A DNA stretch of 55,738 bases from Dehalobacter sp. (GTDB taxonomy: Bacteria; Bacillota; Desulfitobacteriia; Desulfitobacteriales; Syntrophobotulaceae), in NCBI GenBank assembly GCA_023667845.1, contig JAMPIU010000018.1, positions 1 to 55,738 of the forward strand. Direction: 5' to 3'. Shown here piece after piece: positions 31,617-41,396 of this stretch. Both the position numbers and the translations under genes were made by a program. Below the pieces are notes generated by a model. It was not told the DNA's origin. It saw only the letters and a program-made list of their open reading frames with translations, and ran no database searches. The first letter of the stretch is position 1, and each line of letters opens with the position of its first letter.

Positions 31617-34481
31617 TTATTGGACAGCGTTCACGGTAGCCTCAGCAGCAGTGCCTTTAACAGAACTGGCGGAGGCATTCTCAGCTTTATTATTCGTGGA
31701 AACGTCCTGACCGGTACCCAGCCCGCTGTCCGGAGTGAGGTCTTCGTTATTGATGGCTGTGACCTGATTTTCCAAGGCTTCGAGCATTTCACGGATTTGT
31801 TTGATTTGTTCCAGAACACTCTTCAGTTCTGTTTTCGTGGTATCAGTTCCGTCCACTGCGCCGGATTCCTCAAGCGGTTTCTCTTGCAGCGTATTCAAAG
31901 ACGGTACAGAACGACCGAAGATTCCTTTCAATCCTTCTTCCAACGTATCGGCCATGACAATTTTATCTTCATAGACGACCACAATGCGCTTCATTTCGGG
32001 AATACTGCCGCTGGTCGTAGACTGCAGATAAATGGGCTCCACAAACAAGATATTTCCGCCAATCGGCAATACCAGCAGATTTCCTCTGAGAACGCTCGAT
32101 CCTTTTTGGTCCCATAACGCAAACTGCTGGGAAATTTCGGGATCCTGATCGATTCTGGACTCAACTTGGAACGGACCGTCGATCTCTATATTTTTGGGCA
32201 TCTTATATAAGACAAGTTTTCCGTAATTCTCGCCATCCATTCTGGCTCCCAGCCAGGACACAAGATTATTTCTGCTGTTCGACGCGCTGGAGGCCGGGGT
32301 AAAAGGCTGCATCAGCACGAATTCTTCCTTTGTTTCCCCGGGAAGTTTCATGATCACGTAATACGGTTCCACATTTTGTTCTGCTGAACCGTAGATTTCC
32401 TTCGCTACATTCCAGGCATCTTCTTTATTATAGAAGACTTTGGTATTGGTCATATGAAACGTATTCAGCATGTCGCACTGGATTTTGAACATCGTTTCCG
32501 GATAGCGCAGGTGAGATTTTAAGGAATAGGGCATTTCCGAGTTACTTTTAAATACACCCGGGAAAATCTTTTGATAAGTCTTAAGAATAGGATCTTCTTC
32601 GTCAATCGCGTAGAAATCAACAGTACCGTCATAAGCATCGATAACGACTTTAACGGAATTGCGGATATAGTTAAAACCTTGGGTGGAGTTTTTACTGGAG
32701 TAAGGAATTTTATCCGTTGTCGTATAGGCGTCAATAATCCATTTAATCCTGCCGTTGTCAATCACAGTATAAGGGTCATCGTCATACGTCAGAAACGGCG
32801 CCAGTTTCTTGACCCGGTCCAAAATATTCCGGTTCAGAAGAAGCTTGCTTTCCGAAGTTACTTCTCCGGCCAGATAAAAACGCGGGGTCATCTGATGAAG
32901 AGACAGCATCAGTTTGTTAAAAGCAGTAAACGGGATACCCGTCTTGCCGGCATAGTTGTTCATCGCGTAATCATTGCCAAGGGGATAATCAAATTCTTTG
33001 GATTTGGTGTCGGCAACGACCCAGTCATTCGTCAGTTCGCCAAAGTAGATCCGTGGTTCGGTAATCTTCAGTTCCGCATAGTCTGTTTGTGGCGGCACAT
33101 TGCTTACCGCAAAAGCAGGAAGCCCTTTGGTAGTGACGGCATTGGCGAACGAAGCGGTTAAGCCGAAACCATGCGTGTATTTAAACCGGGTATTAATAAA
33201 GGTCAAAGCTTTCGGATCAAGGTCCTGAAGCGAGATTTCCCTCGCTGAGAGCATAACCTGGCGATACGTACCACCAATATTGTACCGGTCAACATCAATA
33301 TCATTAAATTTATAGTATTGGCGAATTCCCTGTTTTTGGTTGTAAATCTGCTGCATTGGACGGGGATCGTTCAGGCGGACGTTATTCAGGGTCTCAACCT
33401 CATCTTTTAAGTCTTGCGCAGTAACCGTCTCAACCCCGGTGTAGTCCTGTTCCGCGATTTTATCCAGACCGTAGGCATAGCGGGTCATTTGGATCTCGCT
33501 GGCAATATACGGCGTTTCTTTTTCCAGCTCGTTCGGAACGACAACCATGGACTGGAGCATTGTCGGGAAGATTCCCGAAGTGAAAAGTGAAAAGACAATC
33601 AGAAACATGATCGGCATGGTCAGCAAACGGGAATCTTTCAGAAAAAACGCGATAAGGGAAAACAGGAAACAGACCAGGCTCACAACGACCAGGATCTTAA
33701 AAACCGGAAGCGAGGCATAGACGTCACTGTATCCAGCACCGATGACGTGGCCTCTATGCGAGTAAACGAGTTCATAGGTGCTGATATAGTAGCCAAAGCC
33801 TTTCAGCGCAAAAAGAATGGTTAAAAGAACCCCAAGGTGTCTTCTGGCCGTAGGACTGATGACGACAGCATCTTTCTTCCAGATCCGGATGGAATGGAAG
33901 CGAACGACCCCCGTCATAATATAAAAAAGTGCGGTAAACAGGGTTAAAATAAGGATTGGAGAGAAAAATGCGTTATAAACGGTCTCAAAGAAAGGAAGCT
34001 TAAACACAAAGAAACCAAGATCCTGATTAAACAGCGGGTCGGAATAATTAAAGGAAGAGGCATTCACAAAGGACAGAAAATCAAGCCAGCCGGTAAAACC
34101 GACGATGAAGCTTACAATAATACTGATCACGGCAGATAAGACAAGCAAGGAAATGGTAACCCTGCGCGGACTGACAGCAGGCGGAAGGTTGACTTCTTCG
34201 ACCAGTCTGATCCTTTTGCGGAATCTTTCATTGTAAAACGTTGTAAACGCATGTCTTCCCGACATCAGTGTTGCGAAAATCACTAAAAACAACATTGTTC
34301 CGTTAATGGCCTGAATAAGTACTTTGCTGAAGAACGGTGTCCAGAAAAGACTTGCGTACCCTAAGTCGGTAAACCACAGCCAGTCTTCGTAGAATCCGCT
34401 CAAGGCCGAAAGCACAGCAATAATAATGATGAGTAAAACGAGTACCTTGAGACCAGGTTTTAAAATAGATTTCCCGCGCAT
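31617..34481 (-). CDS. UPF0182 large membrane protein
   Basis: This 954-residue UPF0182 protein has seven predicted membrane helices in the first 310 residues, a large extracytoplasmic region (about 320-870) with conserved RYAYGLD, TRFKYTHGFG and NYVRNSVKVVIDAYDG-type segments, and a disordered acidic C-terminus. Function is unknown across bacteria. ATG 34481 follows AGGAGGGA (34486-34493); an upstream in-frame ATG 87 bp earlier lacks a ribosome site. It is divergent from trxB and probably cotranscribed with the MscS gene. Confidence 0.9.
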   Translation of the reverse strand: MRGKSILKPGLKVLVLLIIIIAVLSALSGFYEDWLWFTDLGYASLFWTPFFSKVLIQAINGTMLFLVIFATLMSGRHAFTTFYNERFRKRIRLVEEVNLPPAVSPRRVTISLLVLSAVISIIVSFIVGFTGWLDFLSFVNASSFNYSDPLFNQDLGFFVFKLPFFETVYNAFFSPILILTLFTALFYIMTGVVRFHSIRIWKKDAVVISPTARRHLGVLLTILFALKGFGYYISTYELVYSHRGHVIGAGYSDVYASLPVFKILVVVSLVCFLFSLIAFFLKDSRLLTMPIMFLIVFSLFTSGIFPTMLQSMVVVPNELEKETPYIASEIQMTRYAYGLDKIAEQDYTGVETVTAQDLKDEVETLNNVRLNDPRPMQQIYNQKQGIRQYYKFNDIDVDRYNIGGTYRQVMLSAREISLQDLDPKALTFINTRFKYTHGFGLTASFANAVTTKGLPAFAVSNVPPQTDYAELKITEPRIYFGELTNDWVVADTKSKEFDYPLGNDYAMNNYAGKTGIPFTAFNKLMLSLHQMTPRFYLAGEVTSESKLLLNRNILDRVKKLAPFLTYDDDPYTVIDNGRIKWIIDAYTTTDKIPYSSKNSTQGFNYIRNSVKVVIDAYDGTVDFYAIDEEDPILKTYQKIFPGVFKSNSEMPYSLKSHLRYPETMFKIQCDMLNTFHMTNTKVFYNKEDAWNVAKEIYGSAEQNVEPYYVIMKLPGETKEEFVLMQPFTPASSASNSRNNLVSWLGARMDGENYGKLVLYKMPKNIEIDGPFQVESRIDQDPEISQQFALWDQKGSSVLRGNLLVLPIGGNILFVEPIYLQSTTSGSIPEMKRIVVVYEDKIVMADTLEEGLKGIFGRSVPSLNTLQEKPLEESGAVDGTDTTKTELKSVLEQIKQIREMLEALENQVTAINNEDLTPDSGLGTGQDVSTNNKAENASASSVKGTAAEATVNAVQ

Positions 34482-34677
34482 ATTTCCCTCCTGAGTTAAA
34501 TTGTTCAAATCACAGAAATGTATGTAAACATCTGTATATTTATTTTTTATTGTTGGCAATATATTCATAGTTTATCATAAAATTCACCTTATTGGCTTCC
34601 TGAAAATAAATTTCTGAGCTATACTTTTAATAAACATAAAAATTAAGCTGAGAATAAAACAAAAGGTTGGTGCAGCA

Positions 34678-35592
34678 ATGTATGATCTGATTATTATCGG
34701 AGGCGGCCCTGCAGGGCTTACAGCAGCCATTTATGCGGCAAGGGGCGGATTAAAAACAGCAGTTGTCGAATCCATGATGCCGGGCGGGCAGGCAGCGGCG
34801 ACGGAAAAAATTGAAAATTATCCGGGATTTCCGGAAGGGATTACCGGCTTCGATTTAATGAATGCTTTTTATAAACAAGCCATGAATCAGGGCGCCGAAT
34901 TCATTTTCGAACCGGTCCTGCATCTGGATCTTCAGAAAGAAATGAAGACGGTTGTGACCGGACAGCAAACCCTCGAAGCGAAAGCGATGATCATTGCTGC
35001 CGGATCCAAGCCGCGTTTTTTGGGCGTAGCGGGAGAAGATACCTTTCACGGACGCGGCGTATCGTATTGTGCCACTTGTGATGGGGCGTTTTATAAAGGA
35101 AAGAAAGTTGCTGTCATCGGCGGCGGAAACGCCGCGCTTGAGGAAGGTGTCTACCTGACGAAGTTTGCATCTGAAGTCTATATCGTTCACCGCCGAAAAG
35201 AATTCAGAGCTTCGCAGATAGCAGCCCAAAGGGCGAAAGAAAACCCGAAAGTTAAGTTTGTTCTGGACAGTGTTGTTCAGGAGATCGCCGGTAATGATAA
35301 AGTACAAAAAATAATTCTTAAGAATGCCGGTTCTGGGGCTGTGGAAGAAATCGAGGTTGACGGTGTCTTTATTTATATCGGCACCGAACCAAATACCAAG
35401 TTTACGTCAGAATACTTCGAAGTCGATCAATATGGGTATATTATCACAGATGCTTTGCTGAAAACAAATATTAATGGGGTCTATGCGGCCGGAGATATCC
35501 GTAATACCCCTTTGAGACAGGTTGCAACCGCAGTCGGGGATGGAGCGCTTGCGGCAGTTCAGGTTGAAAAGTATCTGACGAAAATGGAATAG
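34678..35592 (+). CDS. trxB: Thioredoxin reductase
   Basis: The 304-residue flavoprotein has the FAD-binding GGGPAGLTAAIYAARGG at the N-terminus, the redox-active pair C131-A-T-C134 followed by DG, an NAD(P)-binding GGGNAALEEG loop and the C-terminal FAD motif VYAAGDIRNTPLRQVATAVG. It reduces thioredoxin with NAD(P)H or, in some anaerobes, ferredoxin or F420. The HRRKEFRAS loop, with basic residues after the second GxGxxA motif, favours NADPH. The gene is monocistronic and divergent from UPF0182. Confidence 0.96.
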   Translation: MYDLIIIGGGPAGLTAAIYAARGGLKTAVVESMMPGGQAAATEKIENYPGFPEGITGFDLMNAFYKQAMNQGAEFIFEPVLHLDLQKEMKTVVTGQQTLEAKAMIIAAGSKPRFLGVAGEDTFHGRGVSYCATCDGAFYKGKKVAVIGGGNAALEEGVYLTKFASEVYIVHRRKEFRASQIAAQRAKENPKVKFVLDSVVQEIAGNDKVQKIILKNAGSGAVEEIEVDGVFIYIGTEPNTKFTSEYFEVDQYGYIITDALLKTNINGVYAAGDIRNTPLRQVATAVGDGALAAVQVEKYLTKME

Positions 35593-35682
35593 AAACACGT
35601 AAAAATAATCAGACAATTATTACCATGTACAGACACTTTAGCAGTGTTTCTCCATATCCTATAACAAAAAGGAGGTATGGAG

Positions 35683-36108
35683 ATGTACTTCGGAAGAAAA
35701 TCCGGCTATATGAATCAGCCGCCGGCTGTAAATATGATGAATCAGCCTGATATGACCGGTATGATGAATCAGCCTGAGATGACTGGTATGATGAACCAGC
35801 AGGATATGATGGGCATGATGAACCCGGAAATGATGTCTCAGTATGAACAGATGGGTCCTGAAGGCATGTATGCGGAGCAGACGCAGTCAGGGTATACCTG
35901 CGATCCATGCGGCTGTACACCTTATTATGAACACATGGAGGTTCATAAGCCGCTGCCGGAAGTTTATGTCGTTCAAAAAGGGGATACCGTTTACAAAATT
36001 GCGCAGAGATATGGACTGGATTGGCGTGAACTTGCTGGGTATAACCATCTAGGCAATCCCGATCTTATCTATCCCGGTGAAAGACTTTTTATTCCTCCCA
36101 GATATTAA
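35683..36108 (+). CDS. LysM protein with Met/Asn/Gln-rich repeats, spore-coat-like
   Basis: The 141-residue protein has an N-terminal low-complexity region with four near-identical blocks built on MMNQPxMTG (about 17-55), a Cys-containing segment (CDPCGCTPYY) and a C-terminal LysM domain (about 94-140, VVQKGDTVYKIAQRYGLDW) that binds peptidoglycan. Similar Met/Tyr/Cys-rich LysM proteins belong to the spore coat (SafA-like). GGAGGT at 35671-35676 is 6 nt from ATG 35683, so the ATG at 35677 is less likely. No secretion signal is present, as expected for a mother-cell coat protein. The spore role is inferred. Confidence 0.75.
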   Translation: MYFGRKSGYMNQPPAVNMMNQPDMTGMMNQPEMTGMMNQQDMMGMMNPEMMSQYEQMGPEGMYAEQTQSGYTCDPCGCTPYYEHMEVHKPLPEVYVVQKGDTVYKIAQRYGLDWRELAGYNHLGNPDLIYPGERLFIPPRY

Positions 36109-36146
36109 GTGAATCATGTTCCCGCGTCAGGTGCGGAGGACAAAAC

Positions 36147-36205
36147 CGGCAGCCGGATACACATTCAGGGTTCTTAAGGTGCACACATTCCGGCTGCCGT
36201 CTTTC
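36147..36205 (+). terminator. Terminator after LysM gene
   Basis: An 11-bp GC-rich stem (36147-36157 with 36189-36199) around a 31-nt loop is followed by TCTTTCT. Confidence 0.75.
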
Positions 36206-36274
36206 TCATAAATTTTCAAGCGAATGCCGATAAATATGGGCATTTTTAATCATTATGATGAATTGGTGGATGGA

Positions 36275-36874
36275 ATGAATACGACATATAAGGAAGAATT
36301 CAAAGTTTTTTATGTAACCTATTTGCTTGTCCTGATCAATGTGGTTGTTTTTCTTGTCATGGAGCTGGCTGGGGGGACGCAAAACCCATATGTCCTGATC
36401 TTTTTCGGGGCTAAAATGAATACATTGATCGATGCAGGGCAATACTGGCGTCTTTTGACCAGTATGTTCATACATATCGGTTTTACCCACCTTCTGTTCA
36501 ACGTGTACGCACTGATTGTTTTGGGAAAATTAGCCGAGAGATTGTTTGGCCATGGCCGCTTTTTGCTGATTTACCTGTTCAGCGGTCTGGCCGGGTCACT
36601 TATCAGTTATCTCTGGGGACCCGAATTGTCGGCAGGTGCCTCCGGAGCGATATTCGGCCTGCTGGGGGCAATTATTATTTATGGCTGCAGAAAACCAGCA
36701 TTTTGGAGAACAGGTCTGATTACCAATCTTGCAATCGTGCTCGGTATTAACTTGGTCTTTGGTGTTGTTTTTTCAGGTATTGATAATTTCGCTCATTTAG
36801 GCGGACTTTTTGGCGGCGCTGTCAGCAGTGCGCTTCTCCTTTTCTTGCAGCGTCAAAGACAAAATTTACATTGA
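36275..36874 (+). CDS. Rhomboid-family intramembrane serine protease
   Basis: The 199-residue protease has six predicted helices. The catalytic Ser is in GASGAIFGLLGA (S123 from this start) and the catalytic His in FAHLGGLFGG (H174), with the HIGFTHLLFNVYAL oxyanion region before them. It cuts transmembrane segments of unknown substrates. ATG 36275 is chosen because GGTGGATGG precedes it; in-frame ATGs at 36224 and 36236 lack a ribosome site but would add 17 or 13 residues. The gene is monocistronic between two hairpins. Confidence 0.88.
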   Translation: MNTTYKEEFKVFYVTYLLVLINVVVFLVMELAGGTQNPYVLIFFGAKMNTLIDAGQYWRLLTSMFIHIGFTHLLFNVYALIVLGKLAERLFGHGRFLLIYLFSGLAGSLISYLWGPELSAGASGAIFGLLGAIIIYGCRKPAFWRTGLITNLAIVLGINLVFGVVFSGIDNFAHLGGLFGGAVSSALLLFLQRQRQNLH

Positions 36875-36906
36875 ATGCTTTCGTTTAATTGGGGGAGAAT
36901 AGATTC

Positions 36907-36985
36907 AAGCTCACAGATCTTAGCAAGGTGGTTTTTATTTAATTGCCATCGATAGTTAAGATTATGTGAGCTTTTGATGTTTTGG
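36907..36985 (+). terminator. Weak hairpin after rhomboid gene
   Basis: Nine-bp arms 36907-36915 and 36965-36973 enclose a 49-nt loop, followed by TTGATGTTTT. It may be a weak terminator or part of the regulatory region of the downstream PBP gene. Confidence 0.35.
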
Positions 36986-37052
36986 ATCTTATCAACTTGA
37001 AAACATATGGTAAAATAGAAGCAGAGCATCATGACAGGAAAGGAACAACACC

Positions 37053-39080
37053 GTGAAAAAAACGAAGCAGTATTTTTACCGGGAGTGGGTTATCTATGGC
37101 CTGCTCATCGGTTTGAGCGTCTTAATATTAGGAAGACTGTTTTACCTCCAGGTTATCAATTCCGCAGAGTTAAAGGCCAGAGGTGCAGATTTCCAGGCGA
37201 TAAGACAGACCATGCTTTATGAGCGGGGAACCATTATGGATGCACAGGGCAATGTGCTGGCGAAAAGTGTACCGGTGAAGGATGTCTATGCCGATCCGAG
37301 AATGCTGGATACATCCATTGCCAAGGATAAAACGCTGACAAGCGAGCAAATATTACAAAAAAAAGAGAAAATTGCTGAAAATATTGCGGCCATTTTGGGG
37401 GAAGATAAAAATGATATTCTTACCCTGCTGCGAAAAGACTTGGCATGGGTCAGCCTGAAACGGCAGGTAGATATCAGTACGGTGGAAAAAATTAAAGAAC
37501 TTGATATTCAAGGGATCGGCTTCAGTGATAATTATAAAAGAAGCTATCCGGCAGGGGAGATGGGAGCGGCTATACTTGGTATCGTCAATATGGCTGGAGA
37601 CGGGGTTGAAGGTCTGGAGTATTCCTACAACGCCGAGCTTAAAGGGGAAGCAAATTTAGAGAATCCGGTAGAAACGGATCAAAACAATGAGATTCAGGAT
37701 AATGTACAGTCAGGGGACAATTTAACCCTGACCCTCGATTCCACCATTCAGCATCTCATTGAACACGAACTGGATGATATTGTCGCAGAAACCAAGCCAC
37801 AGAGAGCCGTTATCCTGGCCATGGATCCCAAGACCGGCAAAATACTCGGTATGGGCTCCAGACCGTCCTATGATCCGAGCAACTATGCCTCCACCAAACC
37901 GGATCAAAGGAAAAACCTGGCCATCAGCATGATTTATGAACCCGGGTCTACGTTTAAAATCATCACCGGATCGGCAGCACTCGAAGAAAATGCCATTAAT
38001 ACGATCCAGCTCTTCAAAGATCCGGGCTATTGGGTTGTCGGGGGCCGCAGGATCACAAACTGGGATTCCGACAGAAAGGCGCATGGCAACATTACTTTCG
38101 TCGATGGCATGAAGCTGTCTTCCAACGTTGTACTTGCCCAGGTCGGACAAAAACTAGGCAGAGACCTATTCTATACATACTTAAAGTCTTTTGGCTTCGG
38201 AAGTCTGACAGATATTGATATTTCCGGTGAAGAAAGGGGCCTATTGATTGACAAGAGCAGGGTCAAAAGCCTTGAACTGGCGACCATGTCGTTCGGTCAG
38301 GCCAACCTTGTCACCCCGATCCAGCTCTTAACGGCGATCTGTGCGGTGGCCAACGGAGGCCAGCTCATGCAGCCGTATATTGTAGAAAACATTAAGAATA
38401 AGGATGGGGAGATCGTCAGTAAAACCCAGCCGAAGGTTGTCCGTCAGGTTATTTCCGAGACAACCAGCAAGACCATGAGCGATATCCTCGTGAGTGTCGT
38501 CGACAGCGGTACAGGAAGCCGGGCAAAAATTCCCGGAATTAAAGTTGCCGGCAAAACCGGAACCGCCCAGAAAATTGATCCGAAAACCGGAAAGTACTCG
38601 GATACCGATTATATCGTCTCTTTTGTCGGCTATGCGCCGGCTGACGATCCGAAGATTGCAGTATTGGTCGTTATTGATACGCCGCATGCTCCGGTCGTCC
38701 AGGGGGGAACACTCGGTGGACCGCGCGTTAAAAATATTATCGAGGGCACTTTGCAATACTATGGTGTGCCGGTTTCCGCTGAGACCCCGAGTGATCTTAC
38801 CAAGGTTGACCCTGACGCTCTGGTGGAGGAAGCGGCTGCGAAAAATGGTAATACAGCAGCAGACAAGAACAGTACCCCTGCCAGGCAGGCCGGGGAAGGC
38901 GAAGTGCTTGTACCTGATCTGAAAGGACTGACCATCAGACAAGCCGGCGAATTACTAGGAAAACTGGATTTGCGCTATGAATTCGGCGGCAGCGGACTCG
39001 CCTATAAACAGTCACCGGAGGCCGGCAAAGTTGTCAATCGGGGAGATACGATCGAAGTTCTGTTTGGGACAGGTAAGTAG
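37053..39080 (+). CDS. Class B penicillin-binding protein with PASTA domain, SpoVD-like
   Basis: The 675-residue transpeptidase has a short cytoplasmic tail and one membrane helix (about 13-33), a PBP dimerisation domain (about 55-210), and a transpeptidase domain with S299-T-F-K, SSN (LSSNVVLAQ) and KTG (VAGKTGTAQ). A single C-terminal PASTA domain follows from about residue 610. The SpoVD group of sporulation-specific cortex enzymes and FtsI/PBP2b share this layout. The gene is outside any division cluster in this window. The start is GTG 37053 after GGAAAGGAAC. Confidence 0.9.
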   Translation: MKKTKQYFYREWVIYGLLIGLSVLILGRLFYLQVINSAELKARGADFQAIRQTMLYERGTIMDAQGNVLAKSVPVKDVYADPRMLDTSIAKDKTLTSEQILQKKEKIAENIAAILGEDKNDILTLLRKDLAWVSLKRQVDISTVEKIKELDIQGIGFSDNYKRSYPAGEMGAAILGIVNMAGDGVEGLEYSYNAELKGEANLENPVETDQNNEIQDNVQSGDNLTLTLDSTIQHLIEHELDDIVAETKPQRAVILAMDPKTGKILGMGSRPSYDPSNYASTKPDQRKNLAISMIYEPGSTFKIITGSAALEENAINTIQLFKDPGYWVVGGRRITNWDSDRKAHGNITFVDGMKLSSNVVLAQVGQKLGRDLFYTYLKSFGFGSLTDIDISGEERGLLIDKSRVKSLELATMSFGQANLVTPIQLLTAICAVANGGQLMQPYIVENIKNKDGEIVSKTQPKVVRQVISETTSKTMSDILVSVVDSGTGSRAKIPGIKVAGKTGTAQKIDPKTGKYSDTDYIVSFVGYAPADDPKIAVLVVIDTPHAPVVQGGTLGGPRVKNIIEGTLQYYGVPVSAETPSDLTKVDPDALVEEAAAKNGNTAADKNSTPARQAGEGEVLVPDLKGLTIRQAGELLGKLDLRYEFGGSGLAYKQSPEAGKVVNRGDTIEVLFGTGK

Positions 39081-39118
39081 CTTCGATTGAGGGATAACAG
39101 GGTACTAAGGAAAGGAAG

Positions 39119-40177
39119 ATGCACGTGTTAAGGAATTCCTTCGAGCTTGCGCGGGAACTTACCTGTTCGTTGACGGAAATGACAGGTGTTTCCGGATATG
39201 AACAGGGCTTAAAAACAACACTTCAGGATATTTTTGCGCCACTCTCAGCAGAGACTTTCTCTGATTTTATCGGCAACTTCTATGCGGTTAAAAAAGGAGA
39301 GCACAGCGGGAAACATTCCGTAATGCTTGCTGCGCATATCGACGAGATCGGGTTGATGATCACCCATATTGATGAAAGAGGATTTTTACACTTTGCCACG
39401 CTCGGCGGAATTGACCAGAGAACCTTGCTTTACCAGGAAATCCTGGTACACGGAAAGGAAGATCTGCGTGGCGTAGTTTGCCTGGGATCTTCCCACAAGG
39501 ACAGCAAAAAGCGGCAGACTCTCGATATAGAGGATCTGGTGATCGATATCGGTTTTAATGATGCAGCGGCAGTTCAAATGGTCAAACCGGGAGATATCGC
39601 CAGCATCAAAAGGTGCCCGCTGCGTCTGCTCAACGACAGAATATCCGGCAAAGCACTTGACGACAGAGCTGGAGTCGCCGTACTGGCGGTATGCCTGAAC
39701 GAACTGATGGGTATGAAACATCAGCATGATGTGGTAGCAGTCGCTACGGTTCAGGAAGAAGTGGGTTTAAGAGGAGGACTTACCAGCTCGGAGCGACTTC
39801 TGCCGTCGCTGGCAGTTGCCGTTGATGTGACGCATGCCCAAACGCTGGATACCAAAAGTCAGGTTTCCGCTGAACTGGCGAAAGGACCGGTGATTAGTCT
39901 CGGCCCGAATATTCATCCCTGGGTCTACGCCAGGCTCTCCGACAGTGCGCAGCAGAACAGGATTGCCTGTCAGCGGCAGGCGATTCCAGGGGCGACAGGC
40001 ACCGATGCCAGAGTGATTCAGTTGACCGGTTATGGCATACCGACCGGGTTGGTGTCCATACCTCTCCGGTATATGCATACATCCGTCGAGACGGCCTCGC
40101 TGCAGGATATTGTTGAATGCGGCAAGCTGCTGGCGTATTTCATTGCGTCGTTGCCGGAAGAATTGGAGGAAATCTAA
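39119..40177 (+). CDS. M42 family aminopeptidase, paralogue 1
   Basis: The 352-residue dinuclear metallopeptidase of the FrvX/PepA(glutamyl) family has the metal-binding AHIDEIGLMITH, the catalytic EEVGLRGG and the late DVTHAQTLD...TGTDARVIQLTGYGIPT segments. M42 enzymes trim short peptides as self-compartmentalised dodecamers. A GTG at 39125 with better spacing to AAGGAAAGG is a possible start instead of ATG 39119. It is the first of three same-strand M42 genes and follows the PBP gene by 38 bp. Confidence 0.92.
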   Translation: MHVLRNSFELARELTCSLTEMTGVSGYEQGLKTTLQDIFAPLSAETFSDFIGNFYAVKKGEHSGKHSVMLAAHIDEIGLMITHIDERGFLHFATLGGIDQRTLLYQEILVHGKEDLRGVVCLGSSHKDSKKRQTLDIEDLVIDIGFNDAAAVQMVKPGDIASIKRCPLRLLNDRISGKALDDRAGVAVLAVCLNELMGMKHQHDVVAVATVQEEVGLRGGLTSSERLLPSLAVAVDVTHAQTLDTKSQVSAELAKGPVISLGPNIHPWVYARLSDSAQQNRIACQRQAIPGATGTDARVIQLTGYGIPTGLVSIPLRYMHTSVETASLQDIVECGKLLAYFIASLPEELEEI

Positions 40178-40178
40178 C

Positions 40179-41234
40179 ATGCTGTTAAAAGAATTATCTG
40201 AGCTTAACGGCGTATCCGGAAATGAGAAACCGGTCAGGGACTTTATTCTGGCGCATCTTAAAGACCGACTCCAAGACAATTTGAATTCGTGCAGGACGGA
40301 TCAGATCGGAAATCTACTGATAGAGAGAAAAGGGGTCGGCAAAGGATCCGGTGAAAATCTGCCAAAAGTCCTGGTCTGTGCCCATATGGATGAAATCGGC
40401 CTAATGGTTACGGAAATTACTGCGGATGGCTATCTGAAATTTCAGACCGTCGGCGGTATTGAACCGGGGATTTTGATTGCCAAGACCGTCGTATTCGACA
40501 GCGGTCTGCAGGGCGTCATCGGTTTGAAAGCCGTTCATTTGCAGAAAACGGAGGAAAGAAAAAAAATCCCGGATATCGAGGATCTCTATATTGATATCGG
40601 GGCATCTTCCAAGGCAGAAGCAGAAAACGTTGTGAAGCTGGGCGATTACGTCACATTCCCAACGGTATTTGAAGAGATTGGCTCAGGACTGTACAAAGGA
40701 AAGGCCCTTGATGACAGGGTGGGCTGTGCGGCGATCATGGAGCTCTTAGAACAGGATTATCCCTGTGATTTGACAGCTGTATTCACAGTACAGGAGGAAG
40801 TTGGCCTGCGCGGATCGAAAGTGGTAAGCAATTATCTTCAGGCTGATCTGGCCCTGGTTGTTGAGGCGACACGCGCTGCTGATTTTACTGAATCCGAACG
40901 GGAAAACTGGATTGTCACACTAGGAAACGGTCCGGCCTGTTCGCTGATGGATTCCGCAACGGTCTATAAACCTGGACTCGTCCAAAAAGTGATGGCTGCA
41001 GCTGCAAAAAATAATATTCCGCTCCAGTTCAGACAAGGAGCTGCCGCGGCCAATGATGCAGGGAACATCCATCAGGCCGGTATCGGCATACCCACGATGA
41101 CACTCAGTGTACCCTGCCGGAATATCCATACGATGAGCTCCATTATTTCAAAGAATGATTATCAGCACTGCGTGCGGCTTCTTCAATGCATTTTAAATGA
41201 CATTCACTATTTCTTAAATCTTAATATTTCTTAA
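40179..41234 (+). CDS. M42 family aminopeptidase, paralogue 2
   Basis: The 351-residue second M42 peptidase has AHMDEIGLMVTEI, EEVGLRGSKV and VEATRAADFTE. In place of the TGTDAR of its neighbour it has GAAAANDAGNIHQAG, suggesting a different substrate pocket. ATG 40179 has GGAGGA 8 nt upstream and lies one base after the previous stop, so cotranslation is close. Longer in-frame versions reach into paralogue 1 and are not credible. Confidence 0.92.
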   Translation: MLLKELSELNGVSGNEKPVRDFILAHLKDRLQDNLNSCRTDQIGNLLIERKGVGKGSGENLPKVLVCAHMDEIGLMVTEITADGYLKFQTVGGIEPGILIAKTVVFDSGLQGVIGLKAVHLQKTEERKKIPDIEDLYIDIGASSKAEAENVVKLGDYVTFPTVFEEIGSGLYKGKALDDRVGCAAIMELLEQDYPCDLTAVFTVQEEVGLRGSKVVSNYLQADLALVVEATRAADFTESERENWIVTLGNGPACSLMDSATVYKPGLVQKVMAAAAKNNIPLQFRQGAAAANDAGNIHQAGIGIPTMTLSVPCRNIHTMSSIISKNDYQHCVRLLQCILNDIHYFLNLNIS

Positions 41235-41238
41235 CATA

Positions 41239-41360
41239 GTCTGAGGGCCACAGTTCCGCGAAAAGCGAAGCTGAATGCGGAGTGCGGCTCTTTGCGCCAA
41301 GGATGGCACAAGAGCCGAAAAGCGGTATTGTGGACCTCAGACTTACCCGAGAAAATACGT
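41239..41360 (-). repeat. Dispersed palindromic element, copy C
   Basis: The core spans 41239-41342. On the minus strand it reads as copy B with changes, including the flank TCTCGGGTAAGTCTGAG. The interior stem is CGGCTC...GAGCCG enclosing TTGTGCC (complement of 41305-41311) with GGCGCAA (complement of 41292-41298) around the loop ATCCTT, homologous to the stem of copy B with compensatory changes. It lies between M42 paralogues 2 and 3. Confidence 0.85.
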
Positions 41361-41396
41361 CTAACGGAATCCCTGATAAGAAGTAGGAGGCTCTTT

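Noticed and set aside
41292-41396. N-terminal extension of M42 paralogue 3
   Set aside because: The extension reads through repeat copy C; TAGGAGG before ATG 41397 marks the true start.
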